Below, piece after piece: positions 40,594 through 56,836 of a DNA stretch of 64,000 bases; the stretch's first letter is position 1; every line of letters starts with the position of its first letter. The position numbers were made by a program, and so were the translations under genes. The notes beneath the pieces are model-generated. The model was not told the DNA's origin, did no database searches, and saw only the letters and a program-made list of their open reading frames with translations. Location of the stretch: NCBI GenBank assembly GCA_016946835.1, contig JACVTC010000038.1:978501-1042500 (forward strand), written 5' to 3'. This DNA comes from Neocallimastix lanati (nom. inval.). Its lineage: Eukaryota; Neocallimastigomycota; Neocallimastigomycetes; Neocallimastigales; Neocallimastigaceae.

Positions 40594-40949
40594 AAATATT
40601 CGAATAATTAATAAATGAATAAAAAAATAAAGATTAAAGTTCGCAATAATTGCGACCATAAAAAAAAAAAAAAATTCTTAATATGTGAGTTAAACTTTTT
40701 ATTGGGATTAGAGATATGGCAGGTAAAATCAATCAAGGCTAAAGGCTTATAAGTAAAAATGAATTTGAGAAGTTTATTTTAGAGACTACCAAAAGCTTAA
40801 TTTTATGTATCCTTAATATAGAGTATTGGTTTCCGATGGGTACTTCATACCAGATGTGGATATAAATTCGATGTTCGTGTTGCCAAAGCCATCAATATGA
40901 TTGAAGATGAATGTCCAGAATGGTATCCTTGTTATAGAAAAAAAAAAGG

Positions 40950-40960
<11 letters not shown>
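40119..40960 (+). pseudogene. Decayed coding island with direct repeats (probable dead mobile element)
   Basis: Plus-strand segments with protein-like composition are broken by stops. At 40143-40205 the reading is TGMDVILDAICDFLYRNYAL, at 40285-40365 QHLKIQLRQASRANASERRR, at 40710-40830 SKNEFEKFILETTKSLILCI, and at 40825-40950 FRWVLHTRCGYKFDVRVAKA and MIEDECPEWYPCYRK. Near-identical lead sequences TTAATATATGAGGTAAACTT (from about 40120) and TTAATATGTGAGTTAAACTT (from about 40678) both continue into TTTA(C/T)TGGGAT. They therefore flank or repeat within the island. No known transposase signature was identified. Confidence 0.5.
40587..40672 (+). repeat. Short dispersed element, copy B
   Basis: Shares 35 of 37 leading bases and the GCAATAATTGC core with the copy at 26612. 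It ends GCGACCATAA plus an A tract. Confidence 0.75.
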
Positions 40961-40995
<35 letters not shown>

Positions 40996-41019
40996 GATTA
41001 ATTTTGTGTGTGTGTGGTG

Positions 41020-41052
<33 letters not shown>

Positions 41053-41446
41053 GAATACCTAGTAATTAAAACGAACAGTAATGTTTTGAAATTTTTTTTT
41101 TTTTTTTTTTTATTTTTATGGTCGAAATTATTATAAAATTTGAATTTATTTATTTTATTTATTTATTCATTTTTGAATATGAATAATATGTTAATTATTA
41201 AAATATAATAATTAAAAAAAGGATTTTAATATTTATATATATAATTAAATAGGATTACAAATGACTAAAAAAAAAAAAAAAATAAAAATAAAAATAAAAA
41301 ACAATTAAAAACAAATAAAAAGTTTAAAGGTATAAATTTAAAAAAAAATAAAGATAATAAAAAATATAATTAAGTACATATTTAGATTTTCAATAATAAA
41401 ATTTTTTTTTAAATTATTTATTTTATATAAAAATTATGATAATAAC

Positions 41447-41519
<73 letters not shown>

Positions 41520-41778
41520 TATATATATATTTTTTATATAAATTTATGATAATAACTTTTTTTATCTTTTCTTTTTTTATATAATAGTATTTTACTTTTT
41601 ATTAAAATTATGATAACATTTTTTTTTTTTGTTTTAATAGATTTATTTTATTAATAATAATAAAATAATATTAATAAAAATAAAATATTTACTATATTTA
41701 TTATTATTATTATTATTATATTATTATATTATATATTATTATATTATTATAATTTTATTATATTTATTTATTATTTAA

Positions 41779-41809
<31 letters not shown>

Positions 41810-41838
41810 GTTTAGTAAAAATATTTAATAATTTTCAA

Positions 41839-41876
<38 letters not shown>

Positions 41877-42098
41877 TTGTTGTTGTTGTTGTTGTTGTGT
41901 TTTCTCTAAATGCATCATTATTTATTATAATAAATTATTATAATAAATAATAAATAAATAGTATTAATTATATTTTTATTTTATTATTATTTTATTATTA
42001 TTACTATTATTTTTTTTTTTTTTTTATTTTTTTTATTTTTTTTATTTGTATATCTATTTTTTTTTTTATTTAAATTTATTTTATAATTTATTTTATTT
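40961..42098. other. Intergenic DNA downstream of FMP27
   Basis: (ATT)n arrays at about 40950-40996 and 41447-41516, T tracts and a GTT run at 41875-41898. No gene is recognised apart from the inverted copy of the short element. Confidence 0.65.
41117..41182 (-). repeat. Short dispersed element, inverted copy C
   Basis: TTATGGTCGAAATTATT at 41117, and TATTTATTCATTTTTGAATAT ending about 41180, are the diverged reverse complement of copy B. Copies B and C therefore form an inverted pair about 455 bp apart. Confidence 0.55.
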
Positions 42099-45000
42099 TT
42101 AATTATTATTATTATTATTAGCATTACTATTAGCATTATTATATCTTCTTTCACGTTCAAACCTTCCAAATAATAATAATCTCTTTTGGAAATCTTCTGA
42201 ATCAAATCGTTTAACATTTCCAGTATTATGATAAGTATTACTTGAACTTGTTGAATTGAAACTTATATCACTTGTAGAGGATGGTTTTCTTTCTAATACT
42301 CTTTCATTATCACCTTTACGAGAGCTTTCTTCTTCTTTAATATAGGTATTGTCGTCTCCATAAATATCATCGTTATTACTATTTATTTCATTAATATTAA
42401 TACCGATATCAAATTCTATATTATTTCCTTCAATATGATATTCTTGATAATTATCAACTGAAGATGATTTCTTCGTTCTTTTCTTCTCCATAGAGAATAT
42501 ATCTGATTCTGATTTAATGGATTTCAAATTATCATAATGAGAATTAGGTACAGTTAGAAATTCATTTTTATTAGATTCTAAATATGGATTACCACCTTTT
42601 CTTAACTGACTAATTTTTGTTTTTACTAAAGATCCTGTATGACTTAAAACAGTACTAATAACCATTTTTTTAACATTCATTAAAAGATCAAGCCATGTCC
42701 AGGTTTTATTTCTAAATTCTAATGTGGGAAGTTTAAATGTAAAATCATATAAATCAACAATATTTTTAGTTTTGGAACCTTTGTAACTCAAACAATGTTG
42801 AACACTTGGAACCTTAATGTAAATAAATGTTTTATTCTTAGAAGCTCTTGTTTTCATTTGCGTTAATTGATTTCCTGAAGTTTTCTTGAATTTATTGATT
42901 TTAGAAGTTTTATTTTGATTGTTCATTCCTGAAACATTTTCTGAGCTTGTATTTCTACTACTAGCATCGAGACTTTTATTTTCTTGAGTATTATTACTAT
43001 CTACATCATTATCTTTTACAGCTGATGATGAAGCAAAAGCCTCATCACTGATATATTCTGCTTTAAGATTTTCTGTAGAAGGATTGTCCATTAGATCATT
43101 GAGAGATTCATTATTAGTTTGATTATCATTTGGAGAATTTTCAAATTTATGATTATAACGTTTTGTTAATTCATTTAAAGCATAAATATGTGTACTTTGC
43201 TTATCTTTTTCTGGGAAAACATAAAATATTAATTTACGTCCTAGGTCATAAGTCAAACGAAGTTCAATTGGTAGCATATTAATTTCAAAATGTTCTACAA
43301 TTGCAATACCACCAACTGGTGCAATTTCTCTCCAATATATTCTAAACATTTGATGTCTTTTGAAATCATATTTTTTATTTTTTGGGTTATAGAATGATAA
43401 TGCTTTCCTAAAGTGAGAGGATTCATCTTCCATCAAATTAACTAAAAGAATTTCATTAATAATCACTTTTTTAATACTAGTTTGATCTTCTTGACTTTGA
43501 GTTTCGAATACAATAGTAGATATATCACATTGACATATTTTATCATTATTGCCAGCAACCATTGTCCAATAAACTTTATCAGCAGAAACAATTAATCGTG
43601 ATGATATTTTCATATTATATTTGTTTCTATTACGAGTATGATAAATTTTTAAAGCTTCAATAACAATGTATAATTCTTCCTTTGCCTCCAACAATTGTGA
43701 ACAAATTTCCATATATTTTTCATTATTAACACTGTAATTATAAGTTCTTCCGATAGTATTATTATTACTTTTATTATCATCATTATCATCATCAATTTTG
43801 TTATTATCTGATTTTTCTTCTTCTTCATCCCAAAAACCGTATTTTAATTTTGCATCTAATGATTTAATAATATTTTGGAGTTGTTGTACCGAATCTAAAA
43901 TGGTTGATAAATCTTCTAATTGACCTAGCGCTAATAACATAGATTGAATCTTTTCTCGCCTCTGTCTTTGAGCTGGTTCAGAATAAACAATTAAGTCCAT
44001 AATAATATTATAAATAATTGAATATTGTGTTGAATTGGCTGTTAAAGCAAATTCTGGGAACATAACATGATGAGTAGGTACCAAATCATAATTAACACTA
44101 TCTGATTGATGTGGCATGGAGTTCTTATCCATAGGTTTATTAATATATAAAGAATTAGGACTGGTGCTATGCCAACTAAAGGAAATTTTTTCTACAACAC
44201 GACTTAAATATCCATAGCTACTAGTCGAATATTGATCTATTACTAAACATTCCAATGGACACCACAATGGCCATGGCACTCTAGGTTTATTGTTATTATC
44301 ATATTTATCCCATTCTGGAAGAATCTTCTCTACTTCTCCTTTTTGAGTTAGGAACAATTGCGAATTTTGAACATTTAAAATATTACGAGTCTTAACTAAA
44401 CGATGATTTAAAGTTGAAGTGAAATGTTGTGTATTACATCTTCCATCCATAATACGAATAGATTTATACTGTGCAGCTTCTGCGGCTAACACAGCAGACT
44501 CGTATTGATTAGGATTAATTTTACTTCTTAATTCAAAATTAATTTGAGGATTTAAGAAATGGACAACATAAGAGCCAAAGAAAGTACTATTTGGAGGGAC
44601 ATAATCTGGTGATTCTGGATCACGAGATGGATAATAAGAATTTAATGCCATAATATTTCTGTTATTAATCATAGTTTTACGATGAATAGTATTATGACCT
44701 TCACTGCTACTTAATTCATTTGGTACTACATTATTATCATATTGTTCATTAATTAAATGATTTAATAAGTCTTGTGCCAACTTTTGTTCATAATATTGAG
44801 TAGTAATATGATCATCTTGATCGTTAGGATCATTGATTCCATTGGAATCCATACTACCATTAATTTTTTTATCATCGACTTCTAATAATTGTTTAATTCT
44901 CTTCATTAACGCATTTGAAGTGAAGTAACTCATTGCAGATTCCTGATTTCTCAAATCTAAAAGTTTAAATATTGTATTACGAACACTAGTTTTATAAATT

Positions 45001-46256
45001 AATTTTACATTATGAATGATATAATAATAATTGAATTGGGATTGTTTTTCCTCCAAAGATTGATTATGATCTAACGATGGTATAAATGACATTCTTTTTG
45101 AATTACCACCAACATTAATATTTGAATTATTATTGTTATAAATATTTGCATTCACATTTTTTAAATAATTTCCCAATGAATTTCTTTTTTCTAAAAGTAT
45201 ATTAATTTGACTTGTTACCTCCATCGATTGTTCTAAAAGCATTTTTTGATTTTTTGATTTTTCATCATCTGACAAAACTAAATCATCTTGAAGTGCTTTT
45301 AATTTAACTTCAATTCCATTTTGTACTTCTAAAAGTTTTCCAATTTCTTGTTTTATTTCTAAATATCTATTCTGAGTTAACTGAAGTTGAGTTCTTTTGA
45401 TTTCCTTTTCTAACAATTGATCATCTGACATTAGTAAGGAACTTGGTTCTGGTTCATATTTACGTTTAATATAAATAACTCTAGGTGCCCAAATAAATTT
45501 TTCCATTTTCCAAGGATAATTATTTCTTATACAAAAGAAATCATAATCTGTCATCCATTCACTTTCATCAGTTTCGCCATCATTATCATTTTCATTATTA
45601 TTATCTTCTTCTATATCAATTTCTTCTAGTGCATCGTTTTTGTTTAGTTTATTCATTTCTTTTACCCAGCTTCCTAATCCAACAGTTCTACCTTCAACAG
45701 TGGTAAAAGTAATTTTTGAAGATTGAATAACCCACTTTTGTGTAACAAATTGAGGTGTATTATTTGGATTTTGTTTTTCTTTATTCTGTGAAGAATCATT
45801 TTTAGTAACCATGTCATTATTATCATTATCAATAATTTCTCTATCTACCTTCTTCCAACATATAGAAATATCAGCATTTTGAGATCTAATACGTAAACCT
45901 ACACAACCTTCATTTACATTCATTCCATTAACATAACCTAAAACAGCAGGAAGTAAATAGGCTTTCAATTTTACACTTTTAAAAGATGCTGGTCTTTTTC
46001 TTGAAAGCATTACATTAAATATTTTACCAATACGAATTGGTAATGAACCAATAGGTGATGAGAAGTATGGCATAAGTGATGATATATGATTAAGCGAAAA
46101 TGGTGATAAATGTAATGAATTTAATGGATAATTTAATGCAGAAAATAATGGTGGCGGTGATGCAATAAATAATGATACTAGAATTTCTTTTGATCTAAAT
46201 CCAGCATATGAATCAAATTTCTATTAAATTAACATATTTTTAAATAATAAATAATA

Positions 46257-46353
<97 letters not shown>

Positions 46354-46481
46354 TATAATTTAATATAAAAATATTAGATATTTATCATTAGGATTTCAAT
46401 TTGGAATAAATAAATAAAAATATAGAAATAAAAACATATTATTTAATTTATAAATAAACAAATATAAATAAATACAGGTAA

Positions 46482-46539
<58 letters not shown>

Positions 46540-49500
46540 TCATAAAATCATAATGATAATAATAAATATTAAATTTCATATTTTAATTATATTTTTATTA
46601 ATTTTTTTTTTTTTTTTTTTTTTATTTACCTTGGTATTTGGATAAAGAGTAGCATGCTGTGGAACCTTTAAGACAATTTCATTATGTTTACGGGGTTTAT
46701 CAAAGTATTCATCACAAATTGGAACAAATTCAAATCCTACAGATAGTCGTACATCACCTGAAAATCGTATAACAGTTTCTTCATCAATTTGATCAATAAC
46801 CTTATTTAATAAACTTTCACTTGGATTAATTACATTTTCATATTTAGCTCTTGGGACCACACACTTAAACTCTCCACAATTAATATATATCTGAGTATTA
46901 GGGATACCTGTATCACCTAAAGTAACAGAAGCTCCTTTTGAGAATTGGAATTCAATACCATCAGTACCAGAATGATGTAACCCATCAAAATATGGTGATA
47001 ATGAACCTAACAATCTTATATGTAAATTACTACCATTAACAAAATCTAATTCAAATCTTCCATGTGTATTTAAACGAACCTTATCCCACCAAATAATATT
47101 TTCACTAATATCAACATTAACTTTTGTAAATCCATCAATGACACGAATCATATCAGTTAAACATGGATCGATAGAGAAACCCCATGAAATGAAGGTTCTG
47201 TCTGGTGATGAACAAGTTAATTTCATTCTAGAATACATTTTAATAGGATTAATTGTACGAGATACATGGACAGGTTCTGTATTTGGGAAAATTGGAACTT
47301 TAACATATCTTACACTTTCTTTAAATGCTTCTTGTTCCGATACAATTAATAAACCATCTAATGTTAAACTTGGTAAATCTGGTCGATTTGGTATTATGGG
47401 AATATCAACAAAAGGTATTGGATAATCTCTGAAATTGATAGAAAAACTACTAACCGATATAAAAATATTCATTGGAACTAATAAAGCATATCTAGCATCC
47501 TTCGTACAATAATTATCTATAATATGAATAGTTTCTTGAACGGTAGGAGCTAATAATTCCGGAGGTCTTATTCTAATGATAACATTAGTCATTTTTCCTA
47601 ATGACATTGGCTTAAATTTTTCATTTTTCAGTTTGTTAATACGTTTAATCCATAATTTAGAATTCATTTCTTGTAAAAGATACCATATAGAATCAATTCT
47701 TTTTTCTAACTGTTGATAATTTAAATCTAGATTTGAGTTCGTTATAGCAGAATTTGTATTACCATTGCTTTCAATATCATTGGAATTATTGATTGTATTT
47801 AATTGTTCTTTAGTAAGATTTTGCTTTACATATATATTTTCTCTTTCTTCATACTGATCAATAATTATATTATTCCCAGTATCTTCTATATTTCTATTTT
47901 CATTATAACTTTTCTTTAATTGTTCTTGTTGATATACACTTTTTAAAGCTTCAACTTTCTTATTAAAAGCTATATCTCTTGCTAATCTACTAATTTGTTC
48001 CGAGAAACTTTCTTTATAATTTCTTCCTAATTTAGATTCAAATTTTTGATCAAGGAAGATAACTAATAAAGTATCGAAATATACATTTAATTCTGGAATT
48101 TTATTTGGGTTAATATGAGTAACAGGATTAACAACTGTGTTAATCAAACGTACCGCGATTTGTTTAGTCGCTTTAAACATATTTACACCATTCTCTATAA
48201 TATCAGATACAATATATCCAAAAGGTACAGTCATTGAAATCTTTTCACCACCAACATCAACAATTAATTTACTTTTTGATTGAATACTGTCTAATTTCTT
48301 ATACACTTTAATATTTACTTTAGTAATTGATAAGAAATCTCTATCACCATCGATTTGAGGAGGTACCATAACAGTAACATCATTTATAGATACATTTATA
48401 TCTTTATTTCTATCCATATTTACACAAGTGTTTTGTATAAATATATATAAACGAATATCATTAGGAAGTTCTAATTCTCCATCAAATTCATTAATCTTTA
48501 ATAAGAATTTAATATTATTTTTCTTTTTAGGAATCGAATTAATCTTTTCATTATAACGAGTACTTGGAATAGACTCTAATTCTACAATATGTTCTACTCT
48601 AGAATCTTTTCTTTTCCTTGTAAGATTTACGTTATTAATATAAGAAAGATTTCTTTTATGTTTTACATAAGGAAGATTTATTTTGGATTTTATTAAACTT
48701 CCCCATTTTGTTAAACTAACAAAAGTTGCAAATAAAGCATAATGTATATTGATAGAATAAAAAATTTCTAATTTCTCAAGATTTACTCCTATATTAATTC
48801 CATTATCTTCAATAGTAATATCACTTTTTTCAACGGATGATTCAACTTCATTATTATTGATATTACCTTCTAAACGAGTTAATCTTAAAAATCTATGATG
48901 CATATTTTCAGGTTCATTCCATTTGGATATATCTTGAATATAACCACAAATCTGTTTCATTGAAAAATTACCTTCAATGCTATTAATTGTATTTCCCAAA
49001 AGAGAAATATTTGGTTGCTCAGTAAATACTAAATTATTTAATTTATCCTTTTCTAATTTTTCAACATTTAAATTATTTAAATAATCCATTTTATTATGAC
49101 GAAGTTTAAGCCATAAGAAGGTATCAAATATTTCAACATTTACACCGCTAGTATCATATAAATCTAATATAGACAAACCAATTTTTGAAATGAAAAAATC
49201 TGTGGATAATTTAACATTACCAATATATATTTTCAGAACTTCATCTAATGTTAATATCTTCTTATCTTTTTTATTAAATTTTTTATTATTTTTACTTTGC
49301 GTTTCATTTTGCATAATATGATTTTCTTCTTCTAATTTTATAATATTATTTTCATCAATTGAAGTAACTGTATTTCTCCTACTCCTACCACCATAACCGC
49401 TAACTGAAGATAAACTATTAGCTCTTGATTTTCCTTTACTCTTATGACTATTTATGATTGTTTTCCATTTCATTATACTAGTAGCAAATATTAAATAATA

Positions 49501-52098
49501 TTTAGTTGTAGCAAGTGAATTTGCCATATTTATACTTAATTCATTCATATTAAAATATAAAATAATATCAGTTCTCAAATTATCTATATGATAAAAAAAG
49601 AATAATGGTATCATAAATATAATATTTTAATAAAAATTATGATTAATAAAATTAAAAATACTAATAATTCATAATCATTTTTGATATATTCATACTATTA
49701 TTATTATTTATTATTTATTATTTATTATTTATTATTTATTACTTATTACTTATTATTTAATATTTATTATTTAATATTTATTATTTATTATTTATTATTT
49801 ATTATCATTAATTATATATTAATATATATATATATATATATATATCAACTTACCGACTGTGGGTATCGTTGACTCAACTTGGCCATATCTATTAATATTT
49901 GGAAGGGATACGTTCAAATTGATTTGGAATTTATCCATATGTAAATCTTTTTCATTATTATAAGTAAAATCATATATATCACCTTGTTTAATAAGTTTTG
50001 TATCAATATAAAAATTCTTAAATGAAATATTAAAATTAACATTAGAATCTGGTTCGTATAAATTGCTATGCATTATATTATATAGTATACTTTCATCAGG
50101 ATTTATAACTGATGAAGATCTTTTTCTATTATTATTTTCCTTCTTGTCTACGGTATTTGCTCTTAACTTTTCTAAATAGGAATAACATTCTTGACTTGAA
50201 ACTATATTATGAATAATGCCTTTAATATAAATTTCATCAATATGGCAAGCAAAATATAAAAAATGGTGAGATGGGAATTTTGGTAAATGACTTCTTATAG
50301 TATTTTTTGATAGTCTTATTTTTATACTTGGATTAACAATATGTATTGATGAATAAATTGTAATATATTCCAAAAGAGTTAAAAGAATTTTTGTTTGAGA
50401 ATTACTCATTGAGGAAAAAGGACTTGGTTTTGATTTCTTTTCATTATCCTCATTAGGAATTTCATTCATTGTCTCAATATTTGAAACAGCAGACGAAAAT
50501 GATAATGAACGATTATTTCTTCTCATTGCTTCATTGTTAACATTTTTACTACCCAATATTTCCTCTAATACCATAGATATATACGTTTCACATATATTAA
50601 TTTCTGGAGAATCAATTAATACTTGGAAAAGACTACAGAAATTAAAAACATCCTCTAATTTTCTAATATCTTTAATTGATGAATTATTTAAAATTGTTGA
50701 GAAATAAGGTAAACGAAGTAATTGCATTTGATTATTTTCAAGGTATATAGCAGACATTTTTCCGTTAAAAAGATCTACAACAAAATCATAAATTTCGAAT
50801 GTTGAATCCAATATAATTTGTCTTTCAGTTTCTGGAACAGATACAAGTGATGTTTCAAATGACAATTTATTTAATGTGACTAAAATGGAAGGTAAAGCAT
50901 ACAATTTATTATTTGTCTTATTGATTGCTAAGCGATTAATATTAAATTTTAAATGAATATTTAATGCATCTAAATAATCTAATATTGTTTCTATCGTGTC
51001 ATAATTTATTATATCTTCATTAGTATTATTTGTATCAATCGGATTTAAGGTCTCTTTCAAAAGTTTTAAATCCTGAGAAGCCTTCGTATCATCATCCAAA
51101 TTATTAGATGATGTAATATTATTAGACAATTCTTGACTTTTATAGTTATTATTACCTACTGAGGATTTTATTATTTTTAATAAAATTTTAATTTCATTAA
51201 TTTCTGTAGTAAATCCATTAATATTAATAGAAAGTTCAATATTTCTTCTGTAATTAACTTTTCCCGTCCATTTTAATATAAATTCAGTAGTTTCCTCGGA
51301 CATCAATAAAGGCGATACACGATTAATATTTTCAAACATTGAATCCGTCAAATAATAATTAAAATTATATACAAGTTTTTCATCTGAAAGTAATTTAATG
51401 TTTCGATAGTGACTAATAGAAAATGGTGAGATTAAAACTCTAATGAAAAATTCTTGATATTTTAAATGTTTTGAATCAACTGTTACTGATGAAGAAGGAT
51501 CAATACCAGAATAAATATATAGATTGTCTTGCCTATAATTTATTAATGTATTTTGTAGTGTAATATAACGAATATCAACATCATTGATTCGAACAGCAAA
51601 TAAATTTTTTATAACATTATTAAGAATATAATGAAGAGCTTCAACATTTAAAACCGTGTTAATAAAACTTTTAAGAATTTTATTAATTTTTTTCTTTAAT
51701 TTATTGGAAGGTCTTTTAACTTTTGGTTTTTTTATGTTTTTCTTTTTCTTTTTATCTATTTTTGCTTTTCTACCATCAATTACTAAACCTAAATCTTGAA
51801 TTTCAATAGTAAACCAATGTTTATTAATTCTAGACCATGATATTTTTGGAAAAATCCTTAAAACATTAATATTACACTTTTCAATAGATCCAAAATTAGT
51901 TACAAAAAAATTTCGATTATTACTCTGAATTTTATCAGCTGAAAATTCAAATTGATAGTTATAAAAATTATATATACCAATTTTAAAACCAAATTTTTCT
52001 TGAAATTTATCCCATAATTCAGGTATTACATATTGTAAGAATATATAAATTAAGCTTGCAAAAAAGCATATACAACTAAAAGCCCACAAGGTGAGCAT
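42099..52098 (-). CDS. FMP27: FMP27/Hobbit/SABRE bridge-like lipid-transfer protein (3 exons)
   Basis: Exons 52098-49854, 49583-46630 and 46220-42099 give 3106 residues, slightly above typical fungal Fmp27. The N-terminus MLTLWAFSCICFFASLIYIF is an ER membrane anchor. The body should be a chain of RBG repeats forming a hydrophobic groove that moves phospholipids at ER-plasma-membrane contacts (BLTP2 family). Family landmarks are IWWDKVRLNTHGRFEL near residue 1580 (GFWDK-type domain), DSYAGFRSKEILVS and NSLHLSPFSLNH near residue 1735, a coiled coil around residues 1990-2085, WPLWCPLECLVIDQY, and the C-terminal PTLEFRNKTWTWLDLLMNVK near residue 2900. Acidic and Asn-rich loops are inserted throughout. 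The C-terminus ends in an Asn run encoded by an ATT repeat. Intron 1 (49584-49853) contains a heptamer array and intron 2 (46221-46629) two AAT arrays. The exon joins (GTC-G|AT and AAG|AAA) keep frame. Confidence 0.92.
46255..46545. repeat. (AAT)n arrays in FMP27 intron 2
   Basis: Two uninterrupted AAT runs (about 46257-46352 and 46482-46538) lie inside the intron between exons 2 and 3. Confidence 0.85.
49700..49805. repeat. TTATTTA heptamer array in FMP27 intron 1
   Basis: Period-7 TTATTTA units with TTACTTA and TTTAATA variants, located within the intron. Confidence 0.8.
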
Positions 52099-54269
<2,171 letters not shown>

Positions 54270-54383
54270 ATGAATAAAATAGAATATTTGCAATCTATAA
54301 ATTATATGAAAAATTGTTCAGATTTATTAAAAATGTAACAAATTTATAATAGCTTTTTAATATATAATAATAAATATATTGTT

Positions 54384-54427
<44 letters not shown>

Positions 54428-56196
54428 AACTGTTAAATAAAAAGTTCCCAACAAACCTTTTCTTTAGCACTTACTTTTTTCCATAGATTTAATCATCATT
54501 ATAAAATGAAAAATATTTCTAACTTAGAATGCTTAACAAAAGAAAGAAATGAAGAAGAAATACTTGACCCCGAAATTGACATACCCCTTGATAATGAAGT
54601 GAATATAATATAATTATTTATTAAAGCAAAATTTGTTAAAATTAAAGTAACACAATTTAAAAATAATAATAACAATAATAATACCTGAAAATGAATTAAA
54701 ATGCAAATATTTAATATACTCTGTAACTCTATAAATTTAATTTTATAAAAACAGTTACTTTGTTGTACTTGTTTGTACCTTGCATGTAAATCAAATGAAG
54801 TTAATAGAAAAATTCGAGATGTTATAAATGTTGGCTATCGGTAAGATATTCACCTTATATATTAATTCAATTAATTTAGTTTATTATTACAAATAATGTT
54901 AAAAATTTTTTGAATTTAATAAAGTATACTTCATCCGGAGAAAAAAGTATTAAAAATTGATGATGTAATGTTTCAATATATTAGAATTTTTTTTTTTTAA
55001 AAAAAAATATACTACTAATAATATATATATAATCTTTAAAAGTATATATATATATATGTATATTTCTCATTGTTATAGTATTATTCAATAAATACAATTA
55101 TTTATCAATTTATTTATTTATTTATTTATCTATTTTTTATGTATGAATTTTTTTAAAAAATTAAATAGGAATTCTGGAAATTTTGTAATTCTTTAGTCAA
55201 TTCAGAATTAATATTGCTTAGAGTATTAAAATTTGATGTTAATACAAAATTAGCATATCAATATCTTCTTAGATTCTTTCAAGATTATTTAATTTCAGAT
55301 TTTTGTGATTTAAAATATGAATATAAAGAAAGTTCACTAACTTTAGGTTAATAGACAAAAAATATATTATATATATTTATATTTTATTATCTTTTATATC
55401 ACTACAAATTTAATTAATTTTTTTTAAAATAAATATATTTATAATTATATACATATATATGTATACATTTTTTTTTTTTTTTTTTCATAATATTAATAAT
55501 GATAATAATAATAATTATAAAAATAATGTTATTACTATATATTAATAAAAGAAAATATTTTAAGACACCTAACACAAGTGTCGTGGTCATTTATTAATGA
55601 TTGCTATATAAATCCTGATATTTGTATAAAATATTCACATAAAGAAATCGCTGTAGCAAGTTTATACTTTGGAATGAAGAGTTTAAATATAAAAATGAAT
55701 AAACCTTTTCCACAGGTATATTACATATAAAAATAAATTAAAAAAATAAACATTAAAAACGCATAGTTATAATATTATATTTAATAATTATATAAATATA
55801 AATATATATATATATATTAACAATTATTAACATATATAACCATTCTAATTAAAATTTAATAATAAAATAAAAACAACATAAATAATAGTGGTGTCATGAA
55901 CTAAGTTCAAAACTTGATCCAGATAATGTATTAGGTATTTTTATTCAATAAAATAATAATAATAAATCTTTTTTTTTTTTTTTTTATTTATCTTTCAAAA
56001 CTTTCATTTTTCCTTTCAAATATATAAAATAAAAATTAAAATAAAAATTAGAATTGAAATAAAAAAAAAAAAAATAAAATAAAATAAAATAAAATCATTA
56101 ACCAATTTTATATATATATTTATAATGAAATAATATTTTTATATTATAGAAATTATACAAGACCAAATTGATTTTTATAATGAACATATTATATAA
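54270..56196 (+). CDS. CCNQ: Cyclin Q (FAM58/cyclin M) family cyclin (8 exons)
   Basis: Exons 54270-54334, 54445-54598, 54755-54840, 54925-54964, 55169-55346, 55552-55715, 55889-55934 and 56150-56196 give 259 residues (human CCNQ 248). The first cyclin box contains SQQTFSLALTFFHRF, CLYLACKSNEVNRKIRDVIN and EFWKFCNSLVNSELILLRVL, ending KFDVNTKLAYQYLLRFFQDY. The second fold has LTQVSWSFINDCYINPDICI, HKEIAVASLYFGMKSLNIKM and a C-terminal PFPQWCHELSS and IIQDQIDFYNEHI. These match cyclin Q rather than cyclins C, K, L or T. In animals this cyclin activates CDK10. An acidic insertion, CLTKERNEEEILDPEIDIPL, follows helix 2 of the first box. The first donor (GTAACA) is weak but is required by the phase-2 join. 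The gene converges on the homeodomain-PNUTS gene. Confidence 0.85.
54387..54426 (+). repeat. Poly-T tract in cyclin Q intron 1
   Basis: About 40 uninterrupted T residues end some 20 bp before the inferred acceptor at 54443-54444. They could act as an extended polypyrimidine tract. Confidence 0.85.
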
Positions 56197-56315
56197 TACT
56201 GAACAGATATCATAAAAATATATCAAATTCATATAATAAACAAATTTCATATTATCATGTATATTTATATAAAAAAAATTAATAAAAATATATAAAACTT
56301 AATAATAATATATTA

Positions 56316-56386
<71 letters not shown>

Positions 56387-56652
56387 GTTATAATTTTAGC
56401 AAAATAAAATAACTTAAAAGTTAACCAATAATTCAAATGTTATTGTAATTAGGAAAAAAATTTAATAATGTTTTATAATTTTTGTATAAAAATGTATGTT
56501 TAAGTGATACTTTAATGGCTGAGCATTATTGGGAATTAAATAAATAAACAATTTTATTATAATTATTATTAATTATTAATTATTAATTATTAATTATCTT
56601 TATTTCATTTTTAATTTTTAATTTTTTTTAAATTTATTCTTATTTTTATTTA

Positions 56653-56747
<95 letters not shown>

Positions 56748-56805
56748 TTCATAATTTTATTTTATAATAATTATTTATAAAATATCACGCTTTAATTAAT
56801 AAAAT

Positions 56806-56836
<31 letters not shown>

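Noticed and set aside
43820-43850. YGFWDEEEE segment as the GFWDK domain of Fmp27
   Set aside because: The better match to that domain is IWWDKVRLNTHG near 47060-47100; this second GFWD is likely chance beside an acidic loop.
47138-47425. Plus-strand 95-codon frame
   Set aside because: Antisense to FMP27 exon 2, which carries clear family motifs on the minus strand.
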